Both the position numbers and the translations under genes were made by a program. A DNA stretch of 64,000 nucleotides from Pseudomonas sessilinigenes. GTDB lineage: Bacteria; Pseudomonadota; Gammaproteobacteria; Pseudomonadales; Pseudomonadaceae. A model generated the notes under the pieces. That model had not been told where the DNA came from. It was given only the letters and a program-made list of their open reading frames with translations, and did no database searches. Location of the stretch: contig NZ_CP027706.1 of NCBI RefSeq assembly GCF_003850565.1, forward strand, positions 6,200,001 through 6,264,000, given 5' to 3'. Positions 40,796 through 49,591 of the stretch are shown piece after piece (the first letter of the stretch is position 1; each line of letters opens with the position of its first letter).

Positions 40796-40908
40796 GTGTA
40801 GCCGCTGCCGCAGGCTCGGCACGAGTCGCCAAACCTGCATCCGTGATATGCCTGCCAGAACCCGTCTTCCGCTTGCGGGCGCTGCCTAGCCAGATCAGCA
40901 GCGGCTAC
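40796..40908. repeat. Composite dispersed intergenic repeat, copy 1
   Basis: Runs from GTGTAGCCGCTGCCGCAGG to AGCAGCGGCTAC, so the ends are inverted copies. The interior GGCACGAGTCGCCAAACCTG and the following CATCCG closely match a second copy at 49820-49947. It spans most of the DCC-membrane protein gap. Confidence 0.75.
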
Positions 40909-40946
40909 CTGATTGAACTGCGCCAGGGCGTTCGGAAAGTGCTAGC

Positions 40947-41762
40947 GTGGAGCCCCCTCACCTGCCGAGCGTGTCCATGCTGCTGTTGAAACTGCTCACG
41001 GTTCCCGCCTTCCTGCTGCTGATCTCCCTGGCCAGCCGGCGCTGGGGGCCGAATGTCGCGGGCTGGCTGGCAGGCTTTCCGGTGGTGGTGGGCCCTATCC
41101 TGCTGTTCCTGGCCCTGGAACAAGGCCAGGCGTTCGCCACCCAGGCCGCCGTGGCTGCACTGTCAGCCGTGTTCGCCATGATCGCCTTCAGCGTGGCCTA
41201 TACCCACGCCGCCCGCACGCTGGCCTGGCCCGGGGCCTTGTGCATCGCCACCCTGGTCTGGCTGATTCTGGCAACGCTCATCGCCCAGGTGCCGGCCTCC
41301 CTGGGGTTCTCCCTCTTGTGCTCTATCAGTGCCCTGGTGTTGGCCCCTTGGGTGTTCCCCAGGGTACGGAGCGTGCCAGCCCCGGCCGCAGGCAAGTCCG
41401 ACAGGCTGGTGTATCGCATGCTGGCGGGCGCCCTGCTGACCTTGGCCGTCACCCTGATGGCCAGCACCGTCGGGGAACGCTGGAGCGGCATGCTGGCCGT
41501 ATTCCCGGTGCTGGGCAGCGTACTGGCGGTGTTCTCCCATCAAAGCCACGGGGCAGCCTTCACCACCGTGCTGCTGCGCTCGTTGAGCACCGGCTTGTAT
41601 GCCTTCGCGGCATTCTGCCTGGTGCTGGCGACCACCCTGCCTGACCTGGGGCTCTGGGCATTCGTGCTGGGCGTGGTGGTGTCGATGCTGGTGCTGGCAT
41701 TCAGCAAGAGATTACTGGCACTCAACACGAAGGAGCGCAAGCCTGCGAACTCCACTGAGTAA
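40947..41762 (+). CDS. Integral membrane protein of unknown function
   Basis: 271 residues from the GTG at 40947 (GGAAAG seven bases upstream); an ATG at 40977 (MLLLKLLTVP) is an alternative start and begins directly with the first helix. About eight hydrophobic segments, with polar loops such as RRWGPNVAGWLAGFPVVVGP and VGERWSGMLAVFPVLGSVLAVFSHQ. The repeated G-W/M-L-A-x-F-P-V-x-x-G-x-x-L pattern suggests two homologous halves. No recognised family. Confidence 0.7.
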   Translation: MEPPHLPSVSMLLLKLLTVPAFLLLISLASRRWGPNVAGWLAGFPVVVGPILLFLALEQGQAFATQAAVAALSAVFAMIAFSVAYTHAARTLAWPGALCIATLVWLILATLIAQVPASLGFSLLCSISALVLAPWVFPRVRSVPAPAAGKSDRLVYRMLAGALLTLAVTLMASTVGERWSGMLAVFPVLGSVLAVFSHQSHGAAFTTVLLRSLSTGLYAFAAFCLVLATTLPDLGLWAFVLGVVVSMLVLAFSKRLLALNTKERKPANSTE

Positions 41763-41856
41763 CACAGGAAAATACCCATAGACTCCACTGCCTGGAGACT
41801 GGCATCGCGCTCATTCCCTCATGCATCATGCCTACCTTGTCTTATGGAAGAGCCTA

Positions 41857-42663
41857 ATGAGCAATACGGATATACAAAAGGCTGCACTGGCCTTGCGATC
41901 TTATTCGGGTCAGGTCGAACTGCATGATCACGACTACCATCAGATAGTCCTGCCTCAGTCTGGTTCGATGGAAATTGAAGTCGACGGAAGAGGTGGCAAG
42001 GTTGATTGGAGCCAGGGAGTGATTATTCCGGCCGGCACTCCTCATGCCTTTTCTTCCAATACTTGCAACACCTTCCTGGTTCTAGATGTACCGCTTCCCT
42101 CTAGTTACACACAAAAAAGCGAAGCAGAAACCATCAAGAGACTGAACGAGAAAAGCTTCTTCCCGGTAAGACCGGAAATTCGTCACTTGCTAGACTACGC
42201 GTCCCGTAGTGTCCCCCTACTGACTAGCTCATCAGAAGTGTCTCAAGCTTGGAGCACATTGCTGATGTCATCTCTGGTGCAACCTCACAGTAGTGTCCCC
42301 GACCATGGGCAGTTCACCCTGGCCAGGGCATTGACGCATATAGAGAACCATCTCGATAGTCATTTGACCGCTTCGGAAATCGCCCGAGCTTCAGGAACCA
42401 GTGAACGGCGCTTATATGTGTTATTCGAACAACACCTGAGAACTACACCATTTGCCCACGTGACACGACTACGCTTGAATCTGGCCATGGATCTGCTGCG
42501 CGACACTCAGTTATCAATTACTGAGATTGCTCACCGAGTAGGCTACGCCGACCAGAGTGCATTGAATCATGCGTTGAAAAAAAGCCATGACTTGACGCCT
42601 GCACTCGCTCGAAAGAACTCCAGGGCCAATAACATGCAGACTGGAACAAATAACCAGCAGTAG
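41857..42663 (+). CDS. AraC-family regulator with cupin sensor, island regulator
   Basis: 268 residues. ATG at 41857 has GGAAGAG five bases upstream; an ATG at 41821 lacks one. The N-terminal cupin (VELHDHDYHQIVLPQSGSME; GVIIPAGTPHAFSSN) and the C-terminal AraC domain (HLTASEIARASGTSERRLYV; SITEIAHRVGYADQSALNHA) are intact. First gene of the low-G+C island; likely senses the island product or substrate and regulates the two genes behind it. Confidence 0.88.
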   Translation: MSNTDIQKAALALRSYSGQVELHDHDYHQIVLPQSGSMEIEVDGRGGKVDWSQGVIIPAGTPHAFSSNTCNTFLVLDVPLPSSYTQKSEAETIKRLNEKSFFPVRPEIRHLLDYASRSVPLLTSSSEVSQAWSTLLMSSLVQPHSSVPDHGQFTLARALTHIENHLDSHLTASEIARASGTSERRLYVLFEQHLRTTPFAHVTRLRLNLAMDLLRDTQLSITEIAHRVGYADQSALNHALKKSHDLTPALARKNSRANNMQTGTNNQQ

Positions 42664-42697
42664 AAGCCAAGACCGTCTCCAATCACCTTTTTATCAT

Positions 42698-42726
42698 CCC
42701 CGCTCCGAAACACTTACTGGGCGGGG
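42698..42726 (+). promoter_or_regulatory. Hairpin masking the ribosome site of the EamA gene
   Basis: CCCCGC (42698-42703) can pair with GCGGGG (42721-42726), which is the only purine-rich ribosome-site candidate before the ATG at 42730. Could restrain translation of the exporter; speculative. Confidence 0.35.
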
Positions 42727-42729
42727 CGC

Positions 42730-43641
42730 ATGACAGAAAGTACAACCTCTTCGAAAACCAGCGACAGTCGAACAACCACTTCAGCGACCGCCATTGGCGT
42801 CATTGCCGTATTTCTCTGGTCATGCTTGGCCTTACTCACCACCTTCACCGCCGGCATACCACCTTTTGAACTGTTGGCGCTGAGTTTTGCCGTAGCGTTT
42901 CTGGCAAGCTTGGTGATTCTCGGATTGCGCGGTTCGAACGGATTCGCTGGTTGGCGCCAGCCCTGGCAAGTCTGGGTAACAGGGTTCCTGGGAATCTTCG
43001 CCTATCACGCCCTGTATTTTTTTGCTCTCAAAGTTGCACCTCCCGCCGAAGCCAGCCTGATTGCCTACCTTTGGCCGCTACTTATCGTATTGCTCGCGAG
43101 CATTGCTGGCGGTCAAACACTACGCCAGCGACAGCTGCTGGGTGCGCTCTTGGGGCTCGCCGGTACGGCATTCATCATGCAACAACGGTCACAAAACAGT
43201 ATCGCCGACATGCCGCTGGCAGGTTATACAGCCGCGTTGCTCTGCGCCTTGGTATGGTCAAGCTACTCGGTGATCAACCGTCGCTTCAACAATGTCCCCA
43301 GTAGCATCATTGGCGGGATCTGCGGCTTAGTGGCCGTGGCAGGCCTGCTATGCCACCTGGCGCTTGAAGTCACAGTCCACCCCAACTTCAGCCAATGGGC
43401 TGCGATCATCGCACTTGGGTTAGGCCCGGTCGGCCTGGCTTTCTTTGCCTGGGACCACGCCACCAAGCACGGCAACCTGGCAAGCCTCGGGGCATTGTCC
43501 TATCTCGCACCACTGTTCTCGACGTTACTGCTGATATTGATTGGCCAAGTCCATGCCAAACCGATCCTGCTGATTCCAGCAGCACTCATTATCGCTGGCG
43601 CAGTAGTAGCCACCTCTCGCCAGCCCACGCCACGCCCTTGA
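42730..43641 (+). CDS. EamA/DMT-family exporter (YddG-like)
   Basis: 303 residues with ten predicted helices in two EamA repeats after a Ser/Thr-rich N-terminal tail of about 20 residues. Features such as LGIFAYHALYFFALKVAPPAEASLIAYLWPLLIVLL and GPVGLAFFAWDHATKHGNL resemble the YddG aromatic amino-acid exporter group. Between the AraC regulator and the radical SAM gene, it is a natural candidate to export the product of that enzyme or provide self-protection. Low G+C, like its neighbours. Confidence 0.85.
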   Translation: MTESTTSSKTSDSRTTTSATAIGVIAVFLWSCLALLTTFTAGIPPFELLALSFAVAFLASLVILGLRGSNGFAGWRQPWQVWVTGFLGIFAYHALYFFALKVAPPAEASLIAYLWPLLIVLLASIAGGQTLRQRQLLGALLGLAGTAFIMQQRSQNSIADMPLAGYTAALLCALVWSSYSVINRRFNNVPSSIIGGICGLVAVAGLLCHLALEVTVHPNFSQWAAIIALGLGPVGLAFFAWDHATKHGNLASLGALSYLAPLFSTLLLILIGQVHAKPILLIPAALIIAGAVVATSRQPTPRP

Positions 43642-43671
43642 ATCTCTCTACCTGAAAGGAATCCTAGAAAA

Positions 43672-45474
43672 ATGCACCTGATTGCTTCCGAGGGGATAGC
43701 AAGGTTTGATCGCGCCACTCCAAGTTTTTCGGTGGCTCCTACAAGAGCGCCTCTCCAATTAACAGGAGGTCCCTCACGCACGGCCAGCCATAGCGCTATT
43801 CAACGACGGGCTCATGGAGAAGCCCCAAGAGTGCTGTTATTCGTGCCGCCCTACACACGCTTGGTCGAACCGGCCCCTGCAAATAGCGCCTTTACCGACA
43901 TTGGCATCCATTCCTTTGAAGTAATGAAACGTGCTGGCACTCCTATAGGCTTGTTGCGTATCGCTACAGTAGCCAAACGTGCTGGTTACGATGTGCAGAT
44001 TATCGACTCCCCTTTCGCCGGCTGGGAGCAGGAATCACGCTTGGTAGATTTGGATCAAGGCCACCTGCTGCGCTACGGACTGACTGACGAGCAGATACGT
44101 AAAATCATCGAAACAGCCCAACCTGACATTATTGGTATCCAGTGCAACTACACAGTGCAATGGGGCAACGCTAGAGCGTTGGCTGACCTCGCCAAATCCA
44201 TCGATCCAAACCTGATACTAGTAACAGGAGGTGCCCACTCCAGTGGCGACTGGCAAAACGCCCTGCTGGATTCGGTATTCGACTTTGTCCTTATCAATGA
44301 AGCCGATCGTGCCTTCACTTTGTTACTCGACGCCCTGAGTCATCCCGGAGCCGATGTCTGTGGTGTTCCCGGGGTGGCCTACCGGGGTTCGCAGAACCAA
44401 CTGATCCGACCATCACGCAAGTCCAGTTATTTGAGCATCGTGCCCAACCGCCAGGAACTGAGTGAGCGACTGGGTGTGATGCCGTTACCGGACTTTACCT
44501 TCCTGGACATGAATCACTACCTGCAGCCTTATCACTCTTCAGGAGCACGGGTACGCAAACACGGAGCCTGGGCCCAGATTTTTTCCACCATCGGCTGTAA
44601 CGTGAACTGCAACTTCTGCTACATCCCTAAAGTCAATGGCCCATGGCGAGCGCTGGGCCTGGATTGGTTTGACCTGCATTTAACAGACCTAGTCAACCAG
44701 GGTGTCACCGAAGTACTGATTGAAGACGATCATCTGATGCACGATCCCTTGTATGCAATGGAAGTGGGACGTTTGTTGAAGAAACATGACTTGCCCTGGG
44801 TCGAGGAAGGCGGGTTAAGTCTGTTCAACCTGATACTCCTGCATCAAGGAGAACGCTTCCTCGCAGAACTAGATGACAAGGAGTTGAAAAGCCCTCAGTA
44901 CCGTAATGTGATCGCGGCAATCAAAGGCGGTCTGACCGCTCGAGAGTTCATTCGCTCGATTGCTGAAAACGGCTGTTACAGCGTCTACCTGGCGGTAGAA
45001 AGTGCTAACGAAGATAGCTTGGTCAACTCCAACAAATCACGTTTCAACGCGATACAGCATGCCACCTTCGAAATCATCGAGATATTCACCGAACATGGCA
45101 TCCAGGTAACCGGAGGGTTCATGCTGGGGTTCGTGAACCCACCAACCGTACCTGGCGCCAAGCCGTTCATAGAAAGCCTGGAGTTGATCGAAAGAACCAC
45201 CGACTATGCAGTCAGATTGATGGGAGCTGGCATGGCATACGCCAACCCATTTATCGTCACGCCTATTCCTGGCACCGAGATGTGGGAATACCAGCAGCAA
45301 TTTGTAGTGCGCCACTATGACAATGGCTGGTCTCACGAAAAAGCCACCATGGCTACCGAACAATGGAGTGCCGAGGACATCGAAAAAGCCAGGCTGGAGC
45401 TTTTGGTCCGGGCCAACGGCGCAAATCGGGTGAGAGAGATGGTCCGCCGCGGCACCTGGCCAGTAGACGCATAA
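43672..45474 (+). CDS. Cobalamin-binding-type radical SAM enzyme, function unknown
   Basis: 600 residues. An N-terminal extension of about 50 residues with no recognised motif precedes a B12-binding-like Rossmann domain (about 53-225: PRVLLFVPPY, GLLRIATVAKRAGYDVQIID, PDIIGIQCNYTVQWGNARAL, VTGGAHSSGDW, FVLINEADRAF). The radical SAM core follows from about residue 300 with the 4Fe-4S motif CNVNCNFC (Cys309, Cys313, Cys316). This is the class B, cobalamin-dependent layout seen in methyltransferases, cyclases and ring-contracting enzymes. The classical DxHxxG cobalamin ligand is absent, as in many of these. Ends with a C-terminal region of unclear fold (GANRVREMVRRGTWPVDA). The AATG start has AAGGA rather far upstream. 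Substrate unknown. Confidence 0.85.
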   Translation: MHLIASEGIARFDRATPSFSVAPTRAPLQLTGGPSRTASHSAIQRRAHGEAPRVLLFVPPYTRLVEPAPANSAFTDIGIHSFEVMKRAGTPIGLLRIATVAKRAGYDVQIIDSPFAGWEQESRLVDLDQGHLLRYGLTDEQIRKIIETAQPDIIGIQCNYTVQWGNARALADLAKSIDPNLILVTGGAHSSGDWQNALLDSVFDFVLINEADRAFTLLLDALSHPGADVCGVPGVAYRGSQNQLIRPSRKSSYLSIVPNRQELSERLGVMPLPDFTFLDMNHYLQPYHSSGARVRKHGAWAQIFSTIGCNVNCNFCYIPKVNGPWRALGLDWFDLHLTDLVNQGVTEVLIEDDHLMHDPLYAMEVGRLLKKHDLPWVEEGGLSLFNLILLHQGERFLAELDDKELKSPQYRNVIAAIKGGLTAREFIRSIAENGCYSVYLAVESANEDSLVNSNKSRFNAIQHATFEIIEIFTEHGIQVTGGFMLGFVNPPTVPGAKPFIESLELIERTTDYAVRLMGAGMAYANPFIVTPIPGTEMWEYQQQFVVRHYDNGWSHEKATMATEQWSAEDIEKARLELLVRANGANRVREMVRRGTWPVDA

Positions 45475-45582
45475 GCACAACACCCTCTGCCCCACTGATC
45501 CGACAAGAAAAATCCCTCTGGAGCAGCCTGTAACCGGCATGGGATGATGCGCGCCTTCAATCCTGATGCCCGGAGGTTGTGC

Positions 45583-46161
45583 ATGTCATCCCTAGCTAGA
45601 AAAGCCCTGGTCCTGGTGTTTGCCGCCGTGGCAAGCCTCGGTACGCTGAATGCCGTGGCCGCGGGCAAATCCACGGCCAAGCAGGCTGCGGGCGAAAAAG
45701 TCGCCTTGCTCGACGGCAAGCTGGCCTTCAGCCTGCCCAAGGGCTTCAGCGCCGCGACCCTGCCGGTGGGCGATGAAGCCAAGGGCACCGGTGGCGCCAG
45801 CGGTACGCTGTACGCCAATGACACAACCCGCACCGTGGTGATCGCGGCGCAGAACCGCATTCCCAACGGAGCCCAGGTCAAGGACAACGACACGGCGTTC
45901 CTGGATGACGCGGTCAGCGGTTTTCTCTCGCAGCAAGCCCAGGCCTTGCCGGATTTCAGCAAGCAGGCGGAAAAGAGCATGACCCTCAAGGGACTCGGGG
46001 TACGCCAGATCGACAGTACCGCGACCCAGGGCGGGGGGCTGACCCTGAACTCGACCCTGATTGCCGGTTCCGGCTCGCGCATGGCGGTGATCCAGGTCAT
46101 TTCCCGGGCCGCCGACAAGGCCGGTCATGCGGCCTTGATGAAGCAGATTCTTGGTCAATGA
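45583..46161 (+). CDS. Exported protein of unknown function
   Basis: 192 residues. The ATG at 45583 has GGAGG seven bases upstream, and a signal peptide ends near NAVAA-GKST (about residue 27). The mature protein (VALLDGKLAFSLPKGFSAAT; TVVIAAQNRIPNGAQVKDND) is vaguely like DcrB/PsbP-type periplasmic proteins, but no family can be asserted. High G+C returns here, marking the end of the low-G+C island. Confidence 0.75.
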   Translation: MSSLARKALVLVFAAVASLGTLNAVAAGKSTAKQAAGEKVALLDGKLAFSLPKGFSAATLPVGDEAKGTGGASGTLYANDTTRTVVIAAQNRIPNGAQVKDNDTAFLDDAVSGFLSQQAQALPDFSKQAEKSMTLKGLGVRQIDSTATQGGGLTLNSTLIAGSGSRMAVIQVISRAADKAGHAALMKQILGQ

Positions 46162-46167
46162 CCCAGC

Positions 46168-46884
46168 TTAGGGGGTCAGCCCCCGCAACCAGCGGTCCAG
46201 GTCCTGGATCTCCACTTCGCTGATGCTGTGCCCCATCCCCGGATAGGCATGGAACTGCGGCTCCAGCGCCAACCCCTGCAACAGGCGGTTGGCCTCGGCC
46301 CCATCGCTGTAGGGCAAGCGCTGGTCATTGGTGCCATGGCCGATGAAGATCCCCAGGCGTTGCAGCTGCGCACTGCCTTTGAGCTGTGAAGCCAGTTGCG
46401 GCAGGATCTTCCCGCTCAGGGCCGCGATACCGCGTACCGATTGCGGGTGGCGCAACCCGACCTCATAAGCCATCACGGCTCCCTGGCTGAACCCCACCAG
46501 CACCACCTTCCCAGGTTCGGTGTGGTACTTGGCCGCTGCCGCACGAACAAATTGCTCGATCAACCCGGCGCTGCTGGCCAGGTCTTCGCTGACGCCGTCA
46601 TAAGGGCCCTGCCCCTTGCGCCGGAACCATTGGAAGCTGTCCTCATCGAGGGTCTGCGGCGCGCGGGCGGAGAGATAGGTGTAGGTCGCCGGCAGGCGCT
46701 CGTACAACCCGAACAGGTCGGCCTCGTTGCTGCCATAGCCATGCAGGAAGATCACCAACGGCTGATCATGGGTGCCTGCCGGGGTCTGCTCCAGATAGCG
46801 CAGTGGCAAGTCATCGTGCAACGCCGTATCGGCCTGCACAAAAGGCGCGGCCAACAGGGCCAGCAACGCCAGACAACGAATCAT
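46168..46884 (-). CDS. Phospholipase/carboxylesterase-family alpha/beta hydrolase, exported
   Basis: 238 residues from an ATG with AAGGAG upstream and a short signal peptide (LLALLAAPFVQA-DTAL). The GxSxG nucleophile is GFSQG (KVVLVGFSQGAVMAYE), the oxyanion strand is LVIFLHGYGSNEADLF, and the Asp and His lie in GHGTNDQRLPY and YPGMGHSIS. Belongs to the family that includes acyl-protein thioesterases and small carboxylesterases, here apparently periplasmic. Convergent with the exported protein, 6 bp between stops. Confidence 0.88.
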   Translation of the reverse strand: MIRCLALLALLAAPFVQADTALHDDLPLRYLEQTPAGTHDQPLVIFLHGYGSNEADLFGLYERLPATYTYLSARAPQTLDEDSFQWFRRKGQGPYDGVSEDLASSAGLIEQFVRAAAAKYHTEPGKVVLVGFSQGAVMAYEVGLRHPQSVRGIAALSGKILPQLASQLKGSAQLQRLGIFIGHGTNDQRLPYSDGAEANRLLQGLALEPQFHAYPGMGHSISEVEIQDLDRWLRGLTP

Positions 46885-47010
46885 GGACGGCTCCTTGCTT
46901 GAAAAAATCAACGGCCAGAGCCTAGCACTGCCCGTCTGGCGGCAGCAGCCCCGCAGGCCCGGGATGAACCCCGGGATTGGACATCCCTTGCCAGGCAGGC
47001 CCGCCCCGCT

Positions 47011-47418
47011 TCAGTGATGCAAGCGCCAGAACCTGGCCTGCCAGGTGTCGGCCAGCCCACGCCAAGCCAGCGGCGCAAGCAGCAGCACCAGCACCAGGAA
47101 CCCCACCTGGGACAGGTAGAAACTCGCCAGCCACTGGTCGTGTGCGGCGACATAGACGCTGTTGTGCAGGACGTCCAGCACGATGATCGCCAGGGTCAGC
47201 GCCAGCCCCCAGCGTGGGCGCAACCACAACAGCAGTACCGCCAGCGGATCGAACAGCGTCAGCGACCCCCAGAAGGCCCGGCTGGCCAGGGGCGTATCGC
47301 TGCCGTAGCCATAGTCCCAAAGCAGGCCGTGGGCGAAGGCCGCGTGCAGATGATTGAAGGTCGCCGCCAACAGGCACAGGGTGAACAACAGGCGGATGCA
47401 CAGGGACAATCGAAACAT
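47011..47418 (-). CDS. Small integral membrane protein, unknown function
   Basis: 135 residues with four predicted helices (LCIRLLFTLCLLAATFNHLH; LFDPLAVLLLWL; LALTLAIIVLDVLHNSVYVA; LVLVLLLAPLAWRGLADTW). Start MFRLSL is chosen because it gives a clean first helix; an upstream in-frame extension is not supported. Downstream of the aotO-like gene on the same strand. No recognised family. Confidence 0.65.
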   Translation of the reverse strand: MFRLSLCIRLLFTLCLLAATFNHLHAAFAHGLLWDYGYGSDTPLASRAFWGSLTLFDPLAVLLLWLRPRWGLALTLAIIVLDVLHNSVYVAAHDQWLASFYLSQVGFLVLVLLLAPLAWRGLADTWQARFWRLHH

Positions 47419-47510
47419 GGCGCAAGCCTTGTGGGCCGCAAGAACCGGCCGGTGGGTGAAAGGCCCACGGCAAGATCGGCAGTGGGCGCTTCGCGGTGGG
47501 CAATGCCGGG

Positions 47511-48623
47511 TCAGTCGTTGACCAGCTTGCCATGGCGAATGGGTTCGCGGCCGGCGACCTTGGCCAGCCAGATCCCGGGCTGGGTGTAGCGCCCACGATC
47601 CAGGGCGAACAGCACGCCGCTGGTGCCGGCCCGGACAATACTGGCCTGGTCGCTCAACGGATCCACCACCTCGAACAAGGCGTCGCCGCGCTCGACCCAC
47701 TCCCCGGCTTCACGCAGGAAGCTGACTACGCCATGGTGCGGGGCGAACAGGTACTCGGTGCCCTCGAACGACATGCCCTCGCAGCAGTCCTGCGGCGCCG
47801 TCGGCCAGTCGCCATCGATCAGCCCCTGTTCGGCGAGAAAGCCCAGGATGGCTTCGCAATTGGCCCGGGCCTGCGGCACCCGGGTGTCGCCCATGCTGCC
47901 CAGTTCCAGGGTGGTCGCCAGGTTGGCCGGGGGAATGGCTGCCCGAGGGTAGTCCCGAGCCAGGCGCAGCCAGGGCGATGAGCAGGACTCATCGAACGAG
48001 CTGCCGCCGGAGTCTTCGCACAACAGCGCTACGCCGGCCTTGAGCCGCGCGGCCAGGGAGCGCCACTGGGGCCAGTGCTGGGGCAAGGCGTAGAGGTGGA
48101 TCGCCGCTTCGAAATCACAGTGCAAATCAAGGGTGATATCGGCATCGCAGGCGTGGCGCAGCAACAGGCGATGCAGGGCCTCCAGCTGCGAGGCCGGGGC
48201 GGGCAGCTCGTCCAGCACCTGGACCATGGCGCGACGGATCAGGACGATGTTGGCTTCGGCATCGTCTCCCAGTTGCTTGCCGACCAGGTCGCCCACCGGA
48301 CCACTGAGTTCGACGAAGGCTCGGTTGAAGTTCTTGCCGCTGCCCAGCTCGAAGCGCCCCAGGTGACTGCCCTGCACCTGCTGGTCGAGGCCGATGGGGT
48401 TGGCCACGGGCACCAGCTCGACGGTGCATTGCAGGCGGCCATCACGCTCCAGCTCGCCCAGGCGCTGCTTGAGTTCCCAGGCGGTGCGCATGCCGGGCAG
48501 CTCATCGGCATGCAGGCTGGCCTGGATGTACACCTTGCGCGGGCCGCTGCCGAAGCGAAAGACGCTGAGCTGGCGCGACGTGCCCAAGTGACCCCAGGGC
48601 AGGGAGTGGTCGATGCGTTGCAT
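47511..48623 (-). CDS. AotO-like succinylglutamate desuccinylase/aspartoacylase-family protein
   Basis: 370 residues, ATG with GGAG six bases upstream. Zinc-site motif HADE (His38, Glu41) and LDLHCDFEAAIHLY typical of M14-type AstE/ASPA deacylases; ends with a C-terminal beta domain (LFEVVDPLSDQASIVRAGTS). In P. aeruginosa an equivalent gene, aotO, lies in the arginine/ornithine uptake operon aotJQMOP. Here it sits 98 bp behind an aotJ-like gene, but the permease and ATPase genes are missing. Likely hydrolyses an N-acyl amino acid. Confidence 0.85.
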   Translation of the reverse strand: MQRIDHSLPWGHLGTSRQLSVFRFGSGPRKVYIQASLHADELPGMRTAWELKQRLGELERDGRLQCTVELVPVANPIGLDQQVQGSHLGRFELGSGKNFNRAFVELSGPVGDLVGKQLGDDAEANIVLIRRAMVQVLDELPAPASQLEALHRLLLRHACDADITLDLHCDFEAAIHLYALPQHWPQWRSLAARLKAGVALLCEDSGGSSFDESCSSPWLRLARDYPRAAIPPANLATTLELGSMGDTRVPQARANCEAILGFLAEQGLIDGDWPTAPQDCCEGMSFEGTEYLFAPHHGVVSFLREAGEWVERGDALFEVVDPLSDQASIVRAGTSGVLFALDRGRYTQPGIWLAKVAGREPIRHGKLVND

Positions 48624-48670
48624 GATGGCTCCGGAAAAAAGGCGTGGCGCAGGATAAAACAGTGGTGCAT

Positions 48671-48709
48671 AAAAAAGGTGGCGACCGGAATCCGGTCGCC
48701 ACCTTTTTT
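48671..48709. terminator. Strong bidirectional intrinsic terminator
   Basis: Perfect 12-bp stem: GGTGGCGACCGG (48677-48688), loop AAT, then CCGGTCGCCACC (48692-48703), with an A6 tract on one side and T6 on the other. It lies just behind the aotJ-like stop, so most transcripts should stop before aotO-like, or it attenuates read-through. Confidence 0.93.
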
Positions 48710-48721
48710 CATGCCAGCGGA

Positions 48722-49501
48722 TTATTCGCCGTAGACGTCGAAATCGAAGTACTTGTCCTGCACCTCTTTGTACTTGCCGTTGGCGCGGATCTCGGTGATG
48801 GCGGTGTTGAATTTCTCCGCCAGCTCCTTGTCGCCCTTGCGCACGGCGATGCCGGCGCCGCCACCGAAGTACTTCGGATCGTTGTACTCAGGCCCGACGA
48901 AGGCGAAGCCCTTGCCGGCGTCGGTCTTGAGGAAACCGTCGTCGAGGTTGACCGAGTCCGCCAGCAATGCGTCGACGCGACCGGACACCATGTCCAGGTT
49001 GGCCTCCTGCTGGGAGCCGTAGCGCACCAGGTCGATCCCGGCCGGCATCAGGACTTCGGTCGCGAAACGGTCGTGGGTACTGGCACGCAGCACGCCGACC
49101 TTCTTGCCCTTGAGCTCGGTCAGCGGGTCCTTGATGGTGGTACCGGCCTTCATCACGAAGCGGGCCGGGGTGTGGTAGTACTTGATGGTGAAATCGACGT
49201 TCTTCTTGCGATCGTCGGTGATGGTCATGGACGACAGGATGGCGTCGATCTTCTTCACCTTCAACGCCGGGATCAGGCCGTCGAACTCCTGCTCGACCCA
49301 GGTGCACTTGGCTTTCATCTGCTCGCACAGGGCGTTGCCCAGGTCCACGTCGAAACCGGTGAGCTTGCCGTCGGGGGTCTTCATCGAGAAGGGTGGGTAA
49401 CCGGCTTCGATACCGATGCGGATCGGCTTGGCCTCGTCGGCCGAAGCGGTGAAGGAAAACAGCGACAGTGCCAGGGCACCGAACAGCACAAACTTGTTCA
49501 T
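48722..49501 (-). CDS. aotJ: ABC transporter solute-binding protein for basic amino acids (AotJ/ArgT-like)
   Basis: 259 residues. The signal peptide ends [11 protein letters not shown] (about residue 21); the mature start [20 protein letters not shown] and [20 protein letters not shown] are the SBP_bac_3 signature shared by HisJ, ArgT and Aot[20 protein letters not shown] is a ligand-contact region. Binds arginine, ornithine or lysine in the periplasm. Preceded by two tandem ArgR-type half-sites on its own strand. No membrane or ATPase subunits follow. Confidence 0.9.
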   Translation of the reverse strand: MNKFVLFGALALSLFSFTASADEAKPIRIGIEAGYPPFSMKTPDGKLTGFDVDLGNALCEQMKAKCTWVEQEFDGLIPALKVKKIDAILSSMTITDDRKKNVDFTIKYYHTPARFVMKAGTTIKDPLTELKGKKVGVLRASTHDRFATEVLMPAGIDLVRYGSQQEANLDMVSGRVDALLADSVNLDDGFLKTDAGKGFAFVGPEYNDPKYFGGGAGIAVRKGDKELAEKFNTAITEIRANGKYKEVQDKYFDFDVYGE

Positions 49502-49591
49502 TTATAACTCCAGGGGGTGGAGGTTTCTTGTTGGCAGAATTCGATTGTGGGCAAATCGAAGTGGCCAGCAGTCTAGAGTGGCTCCCGGGAT

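Larger units (their letters stand above)
41821..45474 (+). other. Low-G+C three-gene island (AraC, EamA, radical SAM)
   Basis: Base composition drops sharply here: hand counts give 57 G+C in 120 bases at 44041-44160 and 27 in 60 at 42121-42180, against 49 in 60 at 34261-34320. Three co-oriented genes with short gaps (66 and 30 bp) form one probable operon. No integrase, tRNA or direct repeat was seen at the edges. The composition and self-contained regulator, exporter and enzyme set suggest horizontal acquisition. Confidence 0.65.

Noticed and set aside
40586..40840. Small leftward frames starting MQVWRLVPS at 40840 and 49875
   Set aside because: They lie inside the dispersed composite repeat and repeat its sequence; no ribosome site or domain supports them.
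41763..45582. Possible integrase or direct repeats bounding the low-G+C island
   Set aside because: None was found by eye at either edge; acquisition is inferred from composition alone.
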